From: Ditylenchus dipsaci
Lineage: Eukaryota > Nematoda > Chromadorea > Rhabditida > Anguinidae
Assembly: GCA_004194705.1 (NCBI GenBank)
Contig: SADC01000918.1
Location: forward strand, 151,837 to 215,836
Length of the DNA stretch: 64,000 bases
Reading direction: 5' to 3'
Shown here: in pieces, positions 10,430-22,457 of the stretch
How positions within the stretch are numbered: the stretch's first letter is position 1
How the letters are laid out: each line of letters opens with the position of its first letter
Made by a program: the position numbers and the translations under genes
Notes under the pieces: generated by a model
What the model saw: only the letters and a program-made list of their open reading frames with translations
Database searches by the model: none
What the model was told of the DNA's origin: nothing

Positions 10430-11885
10430 CTAAAATTAAATATGTTTTTTGAAAAATTTGTCATTTTTCGTCCATTTTCCAGCAGCAAGGTCAGGTAGTG
10501 CAATTTCACAAGCCTTTTTTCTGTGGATTTTTTAAAATTCGATAATCTATGTTTGTTGGTGTACACCAAAATAAAGACGTAGAGCAAGGGTACTTTTTAT
10601 GTCTCTACAATTTAGGGGTAGACATTTGGCCACTATTGTGGGATTTTTTTGAACTCAAAGTTGTTTGACTCAGCGGTGGATCGAACCTAACTGCTGCACT
10701 ATACCCAAAATAGTTTTTTATTTTTAATTGGCTCGAATTGAATTTACCCTCAAAAGTCTGAATTTCGCTCTCTAATTTACTTATTTCGCCCTTTTATTTT
10801 ATATTGTTATTTATCTTTAAAATTTTAATGTAATTTTTCCGATTTGTCGATTATCCTGTGGCCTTGAATCTCGGCTTTCTTATGCGCTATCTAAATTTGC
10901 TGAACGATTGGCAAAACGTAGAAGTCTAGAAGTTTCAAAAAGAGACCATGGGGTTTTCCATAGGGGTTTTCTCCTTTAAAAACCTTTTGATTTCTACGTT
11001 TTGCAAATCATTTAGCACAGGCAGATAGCTCATCAGCAACCCAAGATTTGGGCTACCCGATTATTCAAAATATTAAAAAAAGTTATAGGAGAATTCAAAG
11101 AAAAATGGCAATATAAAATAAGAAAGCGAATTCAGATGTTTGAGGGCATTTCAGTTACAGCTTTTTTAAATTATTAATTTTTATGTGTTTATTTTTTCAG
11201 AGTTACTTTATTTTCCAAATTTTAAACGTGCTACTTATACGAATAATACAGCCTCTATCTGTTATGCATCCCCTTTTTCAAACCAGCTACATTAAAGAAG
11301 CATACAAACTATCAGCACTATTCAACCCAAAAGCTTCATTGTGATTTATTTTTGCCTGTTTAGCCCAGTAACAACATCTGTGTGTGATTCACAAACACAC
11401 AACTAGGAATATTAGCTGCTGCAACCCATGCACACAACAAACACCATCAGCAACAAGGAGGAGGGAGAAAAGAAGTCGGTGACCCAAAAGTCTCTTGTTC
11501 CCACCCTAAATTTGATTCTCCTACAACCAAAAAAACAAATGGAAGAAAAGGCGCTAAAAGGGATCGCTGACAATCATCTAGGTTGGCGCCCTCCTCATTG
11601 ACTCCACTTTCAACATGGCCTTGAAGGTATATGCAACTCTACCGTTTTATGAGGTGCTACTAACCACCAAATCACATGCTTTTAGAGGGCACTACATTGT
11701 GGTCAATCCTTTAGGATGTGGTTTGTTACATCACACGTTCGATACAAAATATGCAAAAATACCGTATTTTCTCGGGTTTTTACTGATTTAATTGCAAAAA
11801 TGCTTTAAAATGCCACGAAAAAGTAAAATTCACATTAAATTGACTTTTTTCTAAACTTTTGTCTTTTATTTGTTTTTTAATTTTA
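10430..11885. repeat. Non-coding: hairpin repeat 10745-11150 plus unique sequence
   Basis: 10745-11150 is an inverted repeat (TTTACCCTCAAAAGTCTGAATT against GAATTCAGATGTTTGAGGGC) with a second internal pair (AAAACGTAGAAGTC / TTTCTACGTTTTGC) and the shared GCTTTCTTATGCGCTATC motif in both orientations. A relative is at about 34400-34755. 11230-11885 looks like unique sequence with no supportable exon. It may be the 5' intron or flank of the EGF gene, whose next upstream exon must end in phase 1. Confidence 0.5.
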
Positions 11886-11912
11886 AAAGGGGCATACCCA
11901 AGCTAAAACAGG

Positions 11913-12876
11913 GGTTGCAGTTCAGAATCCCCCCCCCCCTACGGGGACTGATCAGGTGGAGGAGATAACTTCATATTCGTGTTTCTCGACCCGATTTCAT
12001 GAGAAAGCCGCGCGTTTTTTGATTCTGAGAAAAACATTTTTTTTCGAACCACAGGGGGGTATCATGGTTTTTTAGTCAAAATTTGAAAATTTTAAATTGG
12101 CGCCTTTTGAATTTAAAAGGAATAAGGGCTGTATTGGGAGGGGAAGGGAATAAAGGGGGCCACTGATCACACAGGGCCCACTAACAGGAAGATGTTGAAC
12201 ATAGTTTTGAATACTGGGGCCTACCGCATAAATAAACTCTGGTATGCATGCTTTTTCATGCATCCAGAGTCACTTTCGAGTGATTTGTGTCTAAGGTATG
12301 TGGGTGTGCGCATCTCTTAAAAATTAAACCGAAGGCTTTAGGGCCAAAATATATATCTACACAACAGAAATAAAATAAAAGATACCACTAGCTTTCGACT
12401 TTGAAATTTCCTACCAAAAAAGACCATTGGGTAAGATTAGAGATGCGTACGATCGATATATCACACCTGCGATATCTCTATATAGTATTGGAGGGCTAGA
12501 CTTTACTTGGCAAAATTTTTTTTCACTTTCACAGAATCTGATGATCGTTTCCCGTAAAAATCCAAAAACATGGTGAGGCAGTCGAAGAATATAGATATTC
12601 AAATTTATAATGTTCTGCCATAAAAGTGGCCCCTTTTATTCCCTTCCCCTCCCAATACAGCCCTTATTCCCTTTTAAATTCAAAAGGCGCCAATTTAAAA
12701 TTTTCAAATTTTGACTAAAAAACCATGATACCCCCCTGTGGTTCGAAAAATTTTTTTTTCTCAGAACCAAAAAACAGCCTGCTTTCTCATGAAATCGGGG
12801 TCGAGAAACACGAATATGAAGTTATCTCCTCCACCTGATCAGTCCCCGTGGGGGGGGGGGATTCTGAACTCAAGCC
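11913..12876. mobile_element. GG-terminal foldback element, GGTTGCAGTTCAGAATCC family, copy 1
   Basis: TSD AAAACAGG at 11905-11912 and 12877-12884. The inverted arms are about 250 bp: GGTTGCAGTTCAGAATCC at the left, GGATTCTGAACTCAAGCC at the right, both then running through GGGGACTGATCAG, a CACAGGGGGGTATCATGG block and GGAATAAGGGCTGTATTGGG. The interior has a module starting ACTGGGGCCTACCGCATAAA, which also occurs at 40840-41010, 52030-52165 and 52795-52950. Further copies: 51585-52415, and a partial one at 41306-43018. The copy lies inside a larger AAAGGGGCATACCC-ended repeat (about 11886-13098). Confidence 0.8.
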
Positions 12877-12884
12877 AAAACAGG

Positions 12885-13850
12885 TGGTACCCGGGAATTC
12901 AAAATTGTTTTCTTATCATTGAATTTCCGTACGGATTTTTCAATTTGGTTTCTAACAAAATAATACTTAGAATTTATTTGAGGAGAAATTTTGTTAGAAA
13001 CCAAGTTGAAAAATTTGTACAGAAGTTCAATGATTAGGAAAAAATTTTGAATTCCTGGGCACCACCTCTAATTAGCGTGGGCATGCCCCTTTCAAACATC
13101 GTGTAGCACAGAATCTCAGCTGTCCAACAAGTTATCAATTTATCAATTAAAGTTTCAAAAAGTCGAGGTAAAGCCTTCAGATGGACTAAATTTTTGAAGA
13201 AACTTTTTCTGTTCGAAGACTTTTGTTCCAACATTTTGAAACATCATTTGATTAGTTGATAGCACGTTGGAAAGCTAAGACTTTGGCTACACGATACTGG
13301 AAAAAGTTATAAAAAGAAATCACAAAACTTTGAAATATTTAGGTTTTAAGTTTTTCGTGTTACTTTTCAGCTTTTTCGTGACATATTTCGGCTTTTTAGA
13401 GGACAATAGTTTTTTTTGGCACAAATTGACTTCTTTGGCACAAATTTTTGTTTTGCCAGTTTCTCTCTAAAAATTTCACAATTTTTCTAAAGTTTTAACA
13501 ACATCAGGTAGCTCTGCGATTCTACTTTCTGATGAAGTAATATTTGTTGCATTATCTTGCAAATATGTAAAACAATAAGGTCAAAGTATGAAGGAAGTGA
13601 GAACAATTATTTGGTTCAAACTATGGCCTTATTATTTTATATTTTTGTGAGACAATGCAACAAATATTACTATATCAGAAAGCAGAATCGCAGAGCTACC
13701 GGATGGTGTAAAAAAACTTCAAAAAATTGTCAATTTTTTTGAGAGAAAAAGGCAAAACAAAAATTTGCGCCAAAATAAGTATTGTCCTTTTTAGCAAGCC
13801 TTAGCAAATATTAAACCAATATTATGCCATTTTCTCTAATAAGAGTACAT
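12885..13850. repeat. Two diverged hairpin MITEs
   Basis: 12890-13070 is an inverted repeat related to the TTAA hairpin at 2141-2371 (TTTCTAACAAAAT...ATTTTGTTAGAAACC). 13240-13800 contains arms with TAGCTCTGCGATTCTACTTT and its complement around 13510 and 13690, again the shared internal motif. ORFs here read through the arms and are not genes. Confidence 0.45.
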
Positions 13851-15562
13851 GTTCTAATAAGGGGACACTCTCAACTTTGAGAACTCATATCTCAGCCCAG
13901 AAAATTTTTTTTGCAAATTTGTTTCTCTGCATTTTCTGACCCTAGCATACAAGTGGCATGTTTTTTGCCTCGATCCCTCTGTTGATTTTTTAAGCTTAAA
14001 CAAGAGTAGGCCAGCATGTGTTAAGACAGACTGAAACATATTTTCTTACTATTTTATACCTCGAGAAACATTTTTGAGTCCGTCCTAACATACGCTCGCC
14101 TACCCTTGCCTATGCCTAGAAAGGGCCTAGACAAAAAAACGTGACATTTGTACAAAGTGCCGTACGCAAGAATTTAGGACGGAAAGGGGGGGAGGGGGTC
14201 ACCAGAAAATTTCAGGCCATTTTAATCGTTTTGAAAAAATGCGGCGGTATGGGGCTTTTGTTTTTTTTACTCTCTGAGCTGGTGCCAAAAAACTTTTGGT
14301 AAAATATCAGATTGGAGACGAACGCAAAAACTTTAAACTTTATCAAAATTTTTATACGAATTTTTTTTTGAAAATGATCAAAAAATCAAGTAAATGGTTT
14401 TGACCACTAAAGCAAAAAATTTTCGCAAAAAAATTCAGTTGGAGGATTAAGGCATGTTTTGGCGCCAGTTTTTACTTTTTTTTTCGAAAATTTTCATTCC
14501 GCCCCTATTCTACTACGCATGGTAAATTAACTATGGCTTGGCCCTTGTTTGCAAAAGAGACTATGATCAACCAACCTGTTCCCACATTCAATAATACAGC
14601 CAGAAATATAGCAATAGAAGAACAATAGTTGGCTTTTCTCCTCTTCATGCCTGCTCACCTTGCTACTAGTGGCATTGCTGCACTCTAAAAGCTGTAAACG
14701 AGATTCATAATCAATGCAGATCAATTAAAAGACAAGTAAACTGGCTTTTGGAACAACAGACCACCTTTCCTCTGCATGTGGGATTTGTTTTTTTTTCGCC
14801 TTCTCTAAGATGAGATTAGAAAGAGGAAAGGTGGTGACCGTCCTCTTTCAGATTGGCTTGATTAAGGGGGTTGGGGGAAAAGGCTGTTCAAAGGATATAG
14901 GTTATGCAAATGCTGCTAGCATTTTGACAGTGGAATGGGAAAGGTAAAGAAAGGACATGCAATACTTTTAACAGCAAATGTTATTTATGGCTTTCAAATT
15001 TAAGCTGGTGAGTATGCTCAGATAAAATAAAGTATGTGCGTGACGGCTAAAAAGGTGAAAAACACCAAACAATTGTTTTACTAAATTTTTGTCAAATTAA
15101 ATTTGAATCAGTATTTCTATAGCTGGCTTTAGATTTTTTTTAATTCTGTAAAGTATTTCGAGCAGGCGTGCAACAGCAATTTTTGAAAAATTCAGGACTA
15201 CAAATCAGAAAAAAAGAAACCGGTCAGACATCTGAAACTGTTCTTCCATTTTTTTCGGCACCACTAAATTGCAGCACAAAATAATTTTTGCTCTGATTAT
15301 CTAATTTTTCGGCATAAATAGCTCAAGCCGTGTGTTTGTAATCAAGAACGACGAATTTTTATCTGCGAAAATATTCAATATGGAGACCCAGGCAAAATTA
15401 GCACTTCATCAGATTTTTGCATTCGCAAAAAATTAAAGTGCCTAACTACTAAATTTTAGAATAGCTAGAACTAAAGTTAATCTCGAAAAACTTGAGTAAT
15501 TTGAACACGTCGGAATTAATCAGCTTGGAATGAGAATGCAAAAAGAAGTATTATGCCCGACA
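13851..15562. other. No gene seen
   Basis: AT-rich sequence with old repeat fragments. GTGCCGTACGCAAGAATTTAGG at 14158-14179 resembles 27422-27440 and is probably a transposon end. A short inverted pair flanks 14761-14829 (CCACCTTTCCTC / GAGGAAAGGTGG). A possible minus-strand exon around 14650-14700 has a GTGAGC donor but no domain. Nothing else can be supported. Confidence 0.4.
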
Positions 15563-16270
15563 GCTTTGTTTTCTCAGTTCACACTGAAATGTCAGTTTAG
15601 CCGACCGTGCATTTTTTAAAAGTGGTCTTAGACATAGAAAAATCTGTCTTTTTGAAATTCTGTAAAGTGCGTTAGAAAGCTGATAAATTTCTGATTGAGA
15701 AAAATGTTATCAGATTTTTCACCTATCTCTAAATAGCCAGATAAATTAAGTGTCAAATTCATTTTTAATGTCAGTTTAAAGGGGCATGCCCGTGCCCGAC
15801 ACGGAGAAAAAGCGGACCAGCACTTTTTTTCTTTCTCGATGAAGTTTTATATGCGTTCTTATCTGAATTTTTTAAGTTTTCTGCCTAGTTTTCAAAAGTA
15901 GCATAAGGTCATTAATATCAGATTTGATGCAAGACGAGAGAAAAATGGCAGGATCCAAAAAAATTTGCTGGTCCCCGCCTTAACTTTTTGAAACGCACGG
16001 GCATGCCCCTTTAACGAAAAAAGAGTCTAAACTGACACTGACATTTTTTGATAAACTGACATTTAAAATGAAACTGACCCTTACTTTTAAAAATGCGGTT
16101 AAAAAAAACAAAAATAGGTTAAAAAAACTTATAACATTTTTCTCAATCAGAAATTGGTCAGCTTTCTACGACCATCTACGTTTTCCTTCTTCTTTCTACG
16201 TCTACGACTACTTTTGGGAAATGTGACGTCGCTTAAACTGACATGTCAGTGTGAATTATGAAAACACAGC
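15563..16270. mobile_element. Foldback element, ACTGACATTT words, with nested hairpin
   Basis: The ends are GCTTTGTTTTCTCAGTTCAC and the complement of GCTGTGTTTTCATAATTCAC, with near-identical 7-bp flanks CCCGACA / CCTGACA. Inside, AACTGACA-type words recur at both ends. A nested inverted repeat at 15778-16014 begins AAAGGGGCATGCCCGTGCCC. No coding capacity. Confidence 0.5.
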
Positions 16271-16817
16271 CTGACACCTTTAAAAACACAAATCAATAAA
16301 TTCTTTTGAATTGAGCGCTTCGACATCGCTAGGAAAAAAAAACTAGGAAAAAAAAAGAAACTGGAATATTCTACGGGAAATTAGAAATTAGAAGCTGGAA
16401 AATTTTCCGGGAAAATAGAAATATAGTCAACATTTATAAAACAGTGCTCGTTCTTTGATCAATATATAATCTTAATTCAACAAAGAACTTTGTTGATACC
16501 AAATAATACATCCACCAAACGTAAGCAAACGTAAGGAGCCCAATGAAACCAATACTTACCAAAAGTTATCGGTAACCTACCAGAACCCGTATAACTTACC
16601 GAAAATAATAGCACGAAAAAAATTGTCCGGGCAGGGGCGGCTCGAAAGCGAAATGTGGGAGTGGGGCGCCCCAGAGCCTCTCTATTTATCCTCTCTATTG
16701 CTACTTATCATAAACTTTGCGAGACGGTTTAGCTTTCTCACTGTTTTTGATAAATTATTTCTGTAAGGAAGCCCAATTAACCAGCTTATATTAAACAGTA
16801 AATTCCAAGTAGCACAT

Positions 16818-17003
16818 TTACTTGAAAAACATCTCGAAAAATAACAAACAAAAAATTTGGATGTTAATGGTTCTAGCAGCCGCAGCAATAGAAGCAGCCA
16901 AGCAATAGAGGGGGATTAACAACAAAAACACACACAAAAAAAAAGGAGGAGGAGGCAGCAGTCTGCGCATTGTGATCAATACAAAGGTTGGCACTGCTCC
17001 CAA
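16818..17003 (-). CDS. Possible signal-peptide exon (weak)
   Basis: A 61-codon frame contains a Met followed by RRLLPPPPFFLCVFLLLIPL and then small residues (AASIAAAA), which looks like a secretory signal peptide. It lies upstream, on the same strand, of the EGF/LamG gene, which still lacks a leader. Against it: the hydrophobic stretch is produced by a low-complexity GGAGG/ACACAC tract, no splice phase can be tied to exon 10429-10274, and another minus-strand gene lies just upstream. It may well be chance. Confidence 0.2.
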   Translation of the reverse strand: MGAVPTFVLITMRRLLPPPPFFLCVFLLLIPLYCLAASIAAAARTINIQIFCLLFFEMFFK

Positions 17004-17113
17004 TGCACAGTTAACCTGCAGAAGAGCTACCTATTGGAGCACCACCCAAATTGGGGGGGGGGTGCCAGTCAATACTCACGGACACACACCAGATTAAATC
17101 TGCAGCAGCAGAG

Positions 17114-19045
17114 TCAAGTTCTTCTTCTCCAACTACTGCCCTTTTTTATTGAAGGAGGGATGGGGAGTGCTCCCCGATTGATCCAGTAATTAGATAATGA
17201 TTCAGGAGGAGAAGTTAGCGAGATGGATACTCCACTGGATGTACTACTACCACTGCTTTCCATTTCTGGGGAGGGTCAATCACCAAGTATTAACTATCAA
17301 TTAGTCAGCAAGTTTCCGCTGTTTGCCATAAAAATATGTGTGAAAATGCATAAAAATGTGAATTTTAGCAACGAGGATGCAATGGTCCGAGTTGAAGTAA
17401 GAGCTGTTCATAATACCAATTTTAATTCAACGGCAGTATTTTTTTTGACACTCTTTGAATTCCGTCGTGTTTCTGCGAAAAAACACCACAAAAATGTGTT
17501 TTGAAAAAAAAAAGTTAAAAAAAGTTGACCTCCAAGCCCTTTGGGGAACAGCATAAATTCCGCTGACTACCTCATTCAGTCCCAGGCGATACGTTTAAAA
17601 AAATAGCGCTCAAAAATGTGAAGAAAAAGTAATTTAACCGGAAATCAGTGTGCTCTCTTACTATATAAGGATTTTGAAAATATATCAGGTTGTTCACAAA
17701 GTTCGCGACCTACCTTGATTCATTTGTTATACATTTTTTCAGCATTGTTCTAACTACTTATTCGTGGTAACAACTTAATGATAACGATGCGATAACAAGT
17801 CAGTCATCCGTTGGATACTCTCCTTCGCGTTTTGTAACTGCCTCTCATCGACGAATCGAATCCGCAAAGCCGCAAACAAAGAAACCAAATGCCTTTGAAT
17901 TAATAAAAATTCTCAGTGTATAAGTGATGAGTGAGATTTTGTTCATGTTTCGTTATCATTTAGTCGTTACTATGAATAAATAGTCAAACAGATTGAAAAA
18001 AGGAAAAAATGTATTAAAAAGATGGTCGCAAACTTTATGAACTACCTAATAATTAGTGACTACAGAACCAAATGGAATATGACATAAAGAAGTAGACAGC
18101 GTCCGCCGCAACCTTATCCGGGTTTAACTTCAGCCAGATCCGGCCATATGTCAAGAATGTTTAAAAGAATTTCTTGTCTAAAAAAGTACTTGCGAGTTTC
18201 GAGCGCTGCGTTATTAAATCAGCCTTTACATGGAGTTTAACACTCTCTCTGACGATACCAAAAACGAAGCACAACCCTTATTCACTACAACCTACCACAA
18301 CTATCAGAAATCCCGACAAGAAATAGTTTATTGACAAAAAGAACAACAGCGGTAAATCCTCAATACTCACTCCGCCAGATCAAGATAGCTTTTAAGTTGA
18401 TCCACAGCAGGACACGTGATTTCTTCGGATGGGAGCAAGAGCATTTCATCTAAAAAGGACGAACAGATATGACGAAAACCACGAAAACCAATGAAGCCAC
18501 CTTTGTCCACACCGCTAGAAGAGCCATTGAAACTGCTGAAAGAGAGAATTGCGAGCAGAACAATCAAGAACGTGCAGAAGTTGTGGTAGATGAATCGCAA
18601 GCAGCACTGCAGCCAAGATGGATTGAATACAACATCTGCTCTTTTCTGTGGCGCGTGTCGACGTTCGGATCCCTCATCACCGTGGTATTGCTTCAAACGG
18701 AGATTTTCCAGCCGTAAGGTAGCCATTTGCTCGTTTAGGTCTTGAATCTTCCTCTCATAAACAGCCGAAGAATTTGGAAGCGCTAAAATGGAGAAAAAAA
18801 TTTCAAGCAGTTCATATTGAAATCATACAGTTTCTGTCAGTATGTTTGCGAACGATATAAACACTTCTGTAACTTGAACGTCCCCCATTGGAATCAGTGA
18901 CACTAAACAATAAAAACCATTGAAAAGTTAGAAAGGATTCAATAAATTGTACCTGCTTCCAATCTGTTGATCATCGAAATTCATACTGGGATCGTAAACG
19001 ACACACGAATTGAACATTTCGATGATACCTATCTTGCCAGCTTTT
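17114..19045 (-). CDS. Coiled-coil, single-TM protein, 5' end missing
   Basis: Unrecognised host gene. Exons with matching phases: 19045-18953, 18902-18829, 18782-18501, 18449-18371, and a last exon from about 17252 to the TGA at 17114-17116. The 18450-18500 intron is 51 nt and could also be read through in frame. Order of features: an N-terminal stretch containing IIEMFNSCVVYDPSMNFDDQ; a Ser/Arg-rich linker; a leucine-rich coiled coil (YERKIQDLNEQMATLRLENL); a basic segment; one hydrophobic helix (FCTFLIVLLAILSF); then an acidic, Ser-rich tail ending KKGSSWRRRT. No signal peptide is seen, so it is probably an integral membrane protein with its coiled coil on the N-terminal, perhaps cytosolic, side. 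No frame breaks are needed. The start exon is not found; 19136-19435 is a MITE, so it lies further upstream. Confidence 0.6.
17686..18046. mobile_element. mariner-like MITE
   Basis: The ends are CAGGTTGTTCACAAAGTTCG and the complement of AGGTAGTTCATAAAGTTTGC, each followed by GCGACC. This resembles the TIRs of IS630/mariner-type elements. It lies in the last intron of the 17114-19045 gene. No ORF; the remaining intron up to 18370 shows nothing notable. Confidence 0.55.
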
Positions 19046-19135
19046 CTAAAATATGTCAAAGATGTGAGAAGATAAATGAAAACAGATAATAAAAAATATT
19101 GCGAGGTCAATGAAAGCTGCGAATGACATCTACTA

Positions 19136-19435
19136 CAGTCGAACCTGGATACAACACCACCCGATATAACACCACCCGAAAATGAACCGATCGGGTAAGC
19201 TTTGACTAAAATTAAGTCAAGTAAACCCTAAGTACAACACCACTCTAGGGTCGAGGCTCTATATGTGTTGGGGTCCCCGAAAAAAATATGCTTTGCTCCT
19301 CCTGTTGATTTTTTTTCAAAATTTTTTTTTGTTTTTCATTTCTTTTTCAGCTTGTTTGTCGTACTGAATTATACTTTTAGTTTTTTAATCGTAATTATCG
19401 GTCTCTCGAGGTGGTGTTGTATCCAGGTTTGACTG
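19136..19435. mobile_element. pogo-like TA MITE, GATACAACACCACCC words
   Basis: TA at 19134-19135 and 19436-19437. The ends are CAGTCGAACCTGGATACAAC and the complement of CAGTCAAACCTGGATACAAC. The word GATACAACACCACCC is repeated with variation three times at the left end. A GGGGTCCCC block lies inside at about 19270. Same architecture as the Tigger copy at 61283-63135. Confidence 0.75.
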
Positions 19436-19682
19436 TATACGTTCTGTCTTTCCGTAATAAGGGAAAATAAGATTTGCATTGAAAAAACAAACCACTCGTG
19501 CGTTTGGGTATTTCATGGTACAGCAAATCGATAAATTTATCGATTTCGATAAAATTATTTTTCGGCTGTTTGTTCGAAAAAATATGCAAAATGTTGTGAA
19601 AACCCACAAGTAACCCCCATTCGCGTAGGGGAATTGGGCGTTCCTATAAAAGATAAATTAGAGAAATGCTCAATGAACTATT

Positions 19683-20179
19683 GGCAGGACTTCCTTTTAC
19701 GGAGTCCTCCCAAAAGTGTGTTTTGACCACTTATTCGAGCTTTTCAGGTCGTAATTAGTCGAAAAAACATGTTTTCAGGATTGGGAAAGACATATGCAAA
19801 AAAAAATTTTGGTCAAAAAATTAAAAAATTTTTGACCAAAATTTTTAATTTTTTCTCCAAAATGTACCAAAATTTTTAAGTACCTTATTTAATAAGGTAT
19901 TATTAAGTACCCTTGGTATGTCTGATTAAAAAGGTATCATTAATCAGACATACCAAGGTATTTGGCCGCTTCGCGGCCAAAGACCAGCACACTCCACATT
20001 GCAAGGGATAAAAAAAAAGTAAAATTTTTGGTAAAAAAGTCGATTTTTGATCAAAATTTTTTTTTGCATATGTCTTTCCCAATCCTGAAAACATGTTTTT
20101 CGACTAATTACGACCTGAAAAGCTTGAATAAGTGGTCAAAACACACTTTTGGGAGGACTCCGTAAAAGGAAGTTTAGCC
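19683..20179. mobile_element. GG-terminal foldback with 8-bp TSD, nested
   Basis: TSD GAACTATT at 19675-19682 and 20180-20187. The ends are GGCAGGACTTCCTTTTACGG and the complement of GGCTAAACTTCCTTTTACGG, with arms of about 180 bp that include GACATATGCAAAAAAAAATT. A second hairpin (GGTATGTCTGATTAA...) and a TTGGCCGCTTCGCGGCCAA palindrome lie in the middle. Confidence 0.8.
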
Positions 20180-21328
20180 GAACTATTTGATAAAAAAAGA
20201 CATTTGGTCAAATAAGGATTTGTTCAAATAACATCTTTGCTCAATCACTTGTTTGAATTTCTAATTGTTTGGCCAATCGTATATTTGGTTTTTTTACTTG
20301 TTTTGTGAAAGAACATTTGGTCAAATTACTATAGAAAGACTTGTGCAAGAGCCGGCCTGGAAAGCCTATTTTTCTTCTCAAGTTGGGATATGAATCTCAG
20401 ATATCCTTACTTCAGCACCCTGAAATTTGATAAAACCAAAATTTCGATTTTACTCACCCAAATCCCAAAATCCGGGATGGTTACCTCTTCTGGTCCAGGT
20501 GGATATCTATCTGGAGGATCTGAAAAATAAAAGAGAGATTTTTAAATTGAAAAGCTATTCTACCATATGTAAAATTGTGTGGTGAGTTTGGTTTGATAAG
20601 ACCAAACTAAGATTTCACCCACTTAAATCCCTGCATGGTTTGTTTTTTATTTTGAAAATCCAGGCCATCCAGCTGGATGTCCACCTGGTCAGGCGGTACC
20701 TACCCAAGGTTTTGGGGTTCGGGAGGTAAAAATAGAGTTTTGGTCTTATCAAACCTTATTACCCAGACAATTTGAAGTATCATAGGCAAATGATTTAATT
20801 TTAAAATTTTTTGATTTTTCAAGTCATCCATGTGGGGAAATATAGATGTCGAAAATCGCAAATTTAATCCTATCAAACCCAATTCACCACCCGATTATAT
20901 GTTAGAATAAATGATTTATTTTCGATTTTGACTAAAATCTTATTTTTAGGCCATCCAGCTTAATATCCATCTAGGCCCTGGGTACCCACGCTAGGTTTAG
21001 AATTTGAGTCATTAAAATCACAGTTTCAGTATTGTCAAACGATGTTCAGCATAAAATTTGGGGTAGGATACTATGGTTTGAAATTTCTTTCAAATCATGT
21101 AAAAAACTAAAATTTTCGGTATTTGGAGACAGATGAACCCTCAGAATATGCACCTATCCTGGTATGGGTGTTGTGCCGAGAAGATCATTATGATTTCTGA
21201 GATAAACAGGGCTAGAGCAAATGTTCTTTTGCCAAATATACGATTGGCCAAACAATTAGAAATTCAAACAAGTGATTGAGCAAATATGTTATTTGAGCAA
21301 ATGCTTATTTGACCAAATGTCTTTTTGG

Positions 21329-22064
21329 GGTTTAGGACATTTTTCCGTTGGACATTTTTCCGTCGAAATTTTTCCGTGGTCATGTATTGGCTGTAATTTT
21401 TTTTGGTGATTGAAAAGACGAATTCTGTTAGTACCGTTTTGTAGCTCAGGTCCAGGGGCCGTATGCATTGGCAGCTAGGATTGAGGATAGGATTAATCCT
21501 ATCCTTAATCCTATCCGTCCTAATGCATACGGATCGGCTTGGATTCTGGATCGGATAATTTCTAATGTCGAGAGCTCTGAAAATGCACTGAAATTATCCG
21601 ATCTAGAATCCAATCCGTCCTAATGCATACGGATAGGCTTGAGGATAGGATTAATCCTATCCTCAATCCTATCCGTCCTAATGCATATGGATCGGCTTGA
21701 GGATAGGATTAATCCTATCCTCAATCCTAGCTGCCAATGCATACGGCCCCAGGGCTTCAAAATGAGCCATCAACAATCAACGTTCAATTGCAAAATTTTG
21801 GATAAAAATGCCCAGTCTGACACTGAGTCTCAAATTTCGACGGAAAAATGTCCAACTTCCTTTTAGTGTCAGATTGGACATTTTTATCCAAAATTTTGCA
21901 ATCAGACATTGATTGTTAATAGCTCATTTTGAAGCCCTGAATCTTAGCTACAAAACCGTACTAACGAATCATTTTTCTCGATCAACAAAAAAAAGTACAG
22001 CCAAAAAATGACCGCCGAACAATTTTGACGGAAAAATGTCCAACGGAAAAATGTCCGATCCCCT
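21329..22064. mobile_element. Foldback with GGACATTTTTCCGTT words and a nested GGATAGGATTAATCC hairpin
   Basis: The left end GGGTTTAGGACATTTTTCCG and the right end (complement of GGGATCGGACATTTTTCCGT) are flanked by TCTTTTTG, an 8-bp repeat. The word GGACATTTTTCCGTT recurs two or three times at each end. The inner element 21454-21750 has GGCCGTATGCATTGGCAGCT ends and internal GGATAGGATTAATCCTATCC palindromes repeated three times with TCCTAATGCATACGG spacers. Confidence 0.65.
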
Positions 22065-22457
22065 CTTTTTGTTATCAAATAGTTCATTGAGCATTTCTCT
22101 AATTTATCTTTCATAGGCACGCCGAGAATTGTTCCTCTATACGAATTGTTCCCTTTACCGAAATTTTCCAAAATCTGCAAACATTTTGCATATTTTTTCG
22201 AACAAACAGCCGATTTTTTTTATCGAAATCCATAAATTTGTCGATTTGCTGTACTATAAATACCCGGTATTATGGTATCAATACCGGTAATTTATTAATA
22301 AAAGACCGGATGTGGAAAGTCGGTATTTTAAGATTGGTTAATGATGTTTTTTTGAAGGGAGGATCATGTAAAAAAGTGAAAAATTTTCAAAAATTTAAAA
22401 AAAAATCCGAAAATTTCAACTTTTTCGTACGATATATATGCGTCTGCGCGGGTAGTA

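Larger units (their letters stand above)
19521..22251. mobile_element. TA-flanked foldback element with at least three nested insertions
   Basis: The outer arms start CAGCAAATCGATAAATTTAT and end with the complement at 22251, flanked by TA. They run through GGCTGTTTGTTCGAAAAAAT and AAATTAGAGAAATGCTCAATG. Word arrays of the type CATTTGGTCAAATAA lie at 20200-20350 and, inverted, at 21210-21330. Nested inside: 19683-20179, 21329-22064 and, within the latter, 21454-21750. The 20450-20960 interior carries the ACCTGGTCAGG / ATCCACCTGG hairpin sequence shared with 44230-44500. No transposase is seen. Confidence 0.65.
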
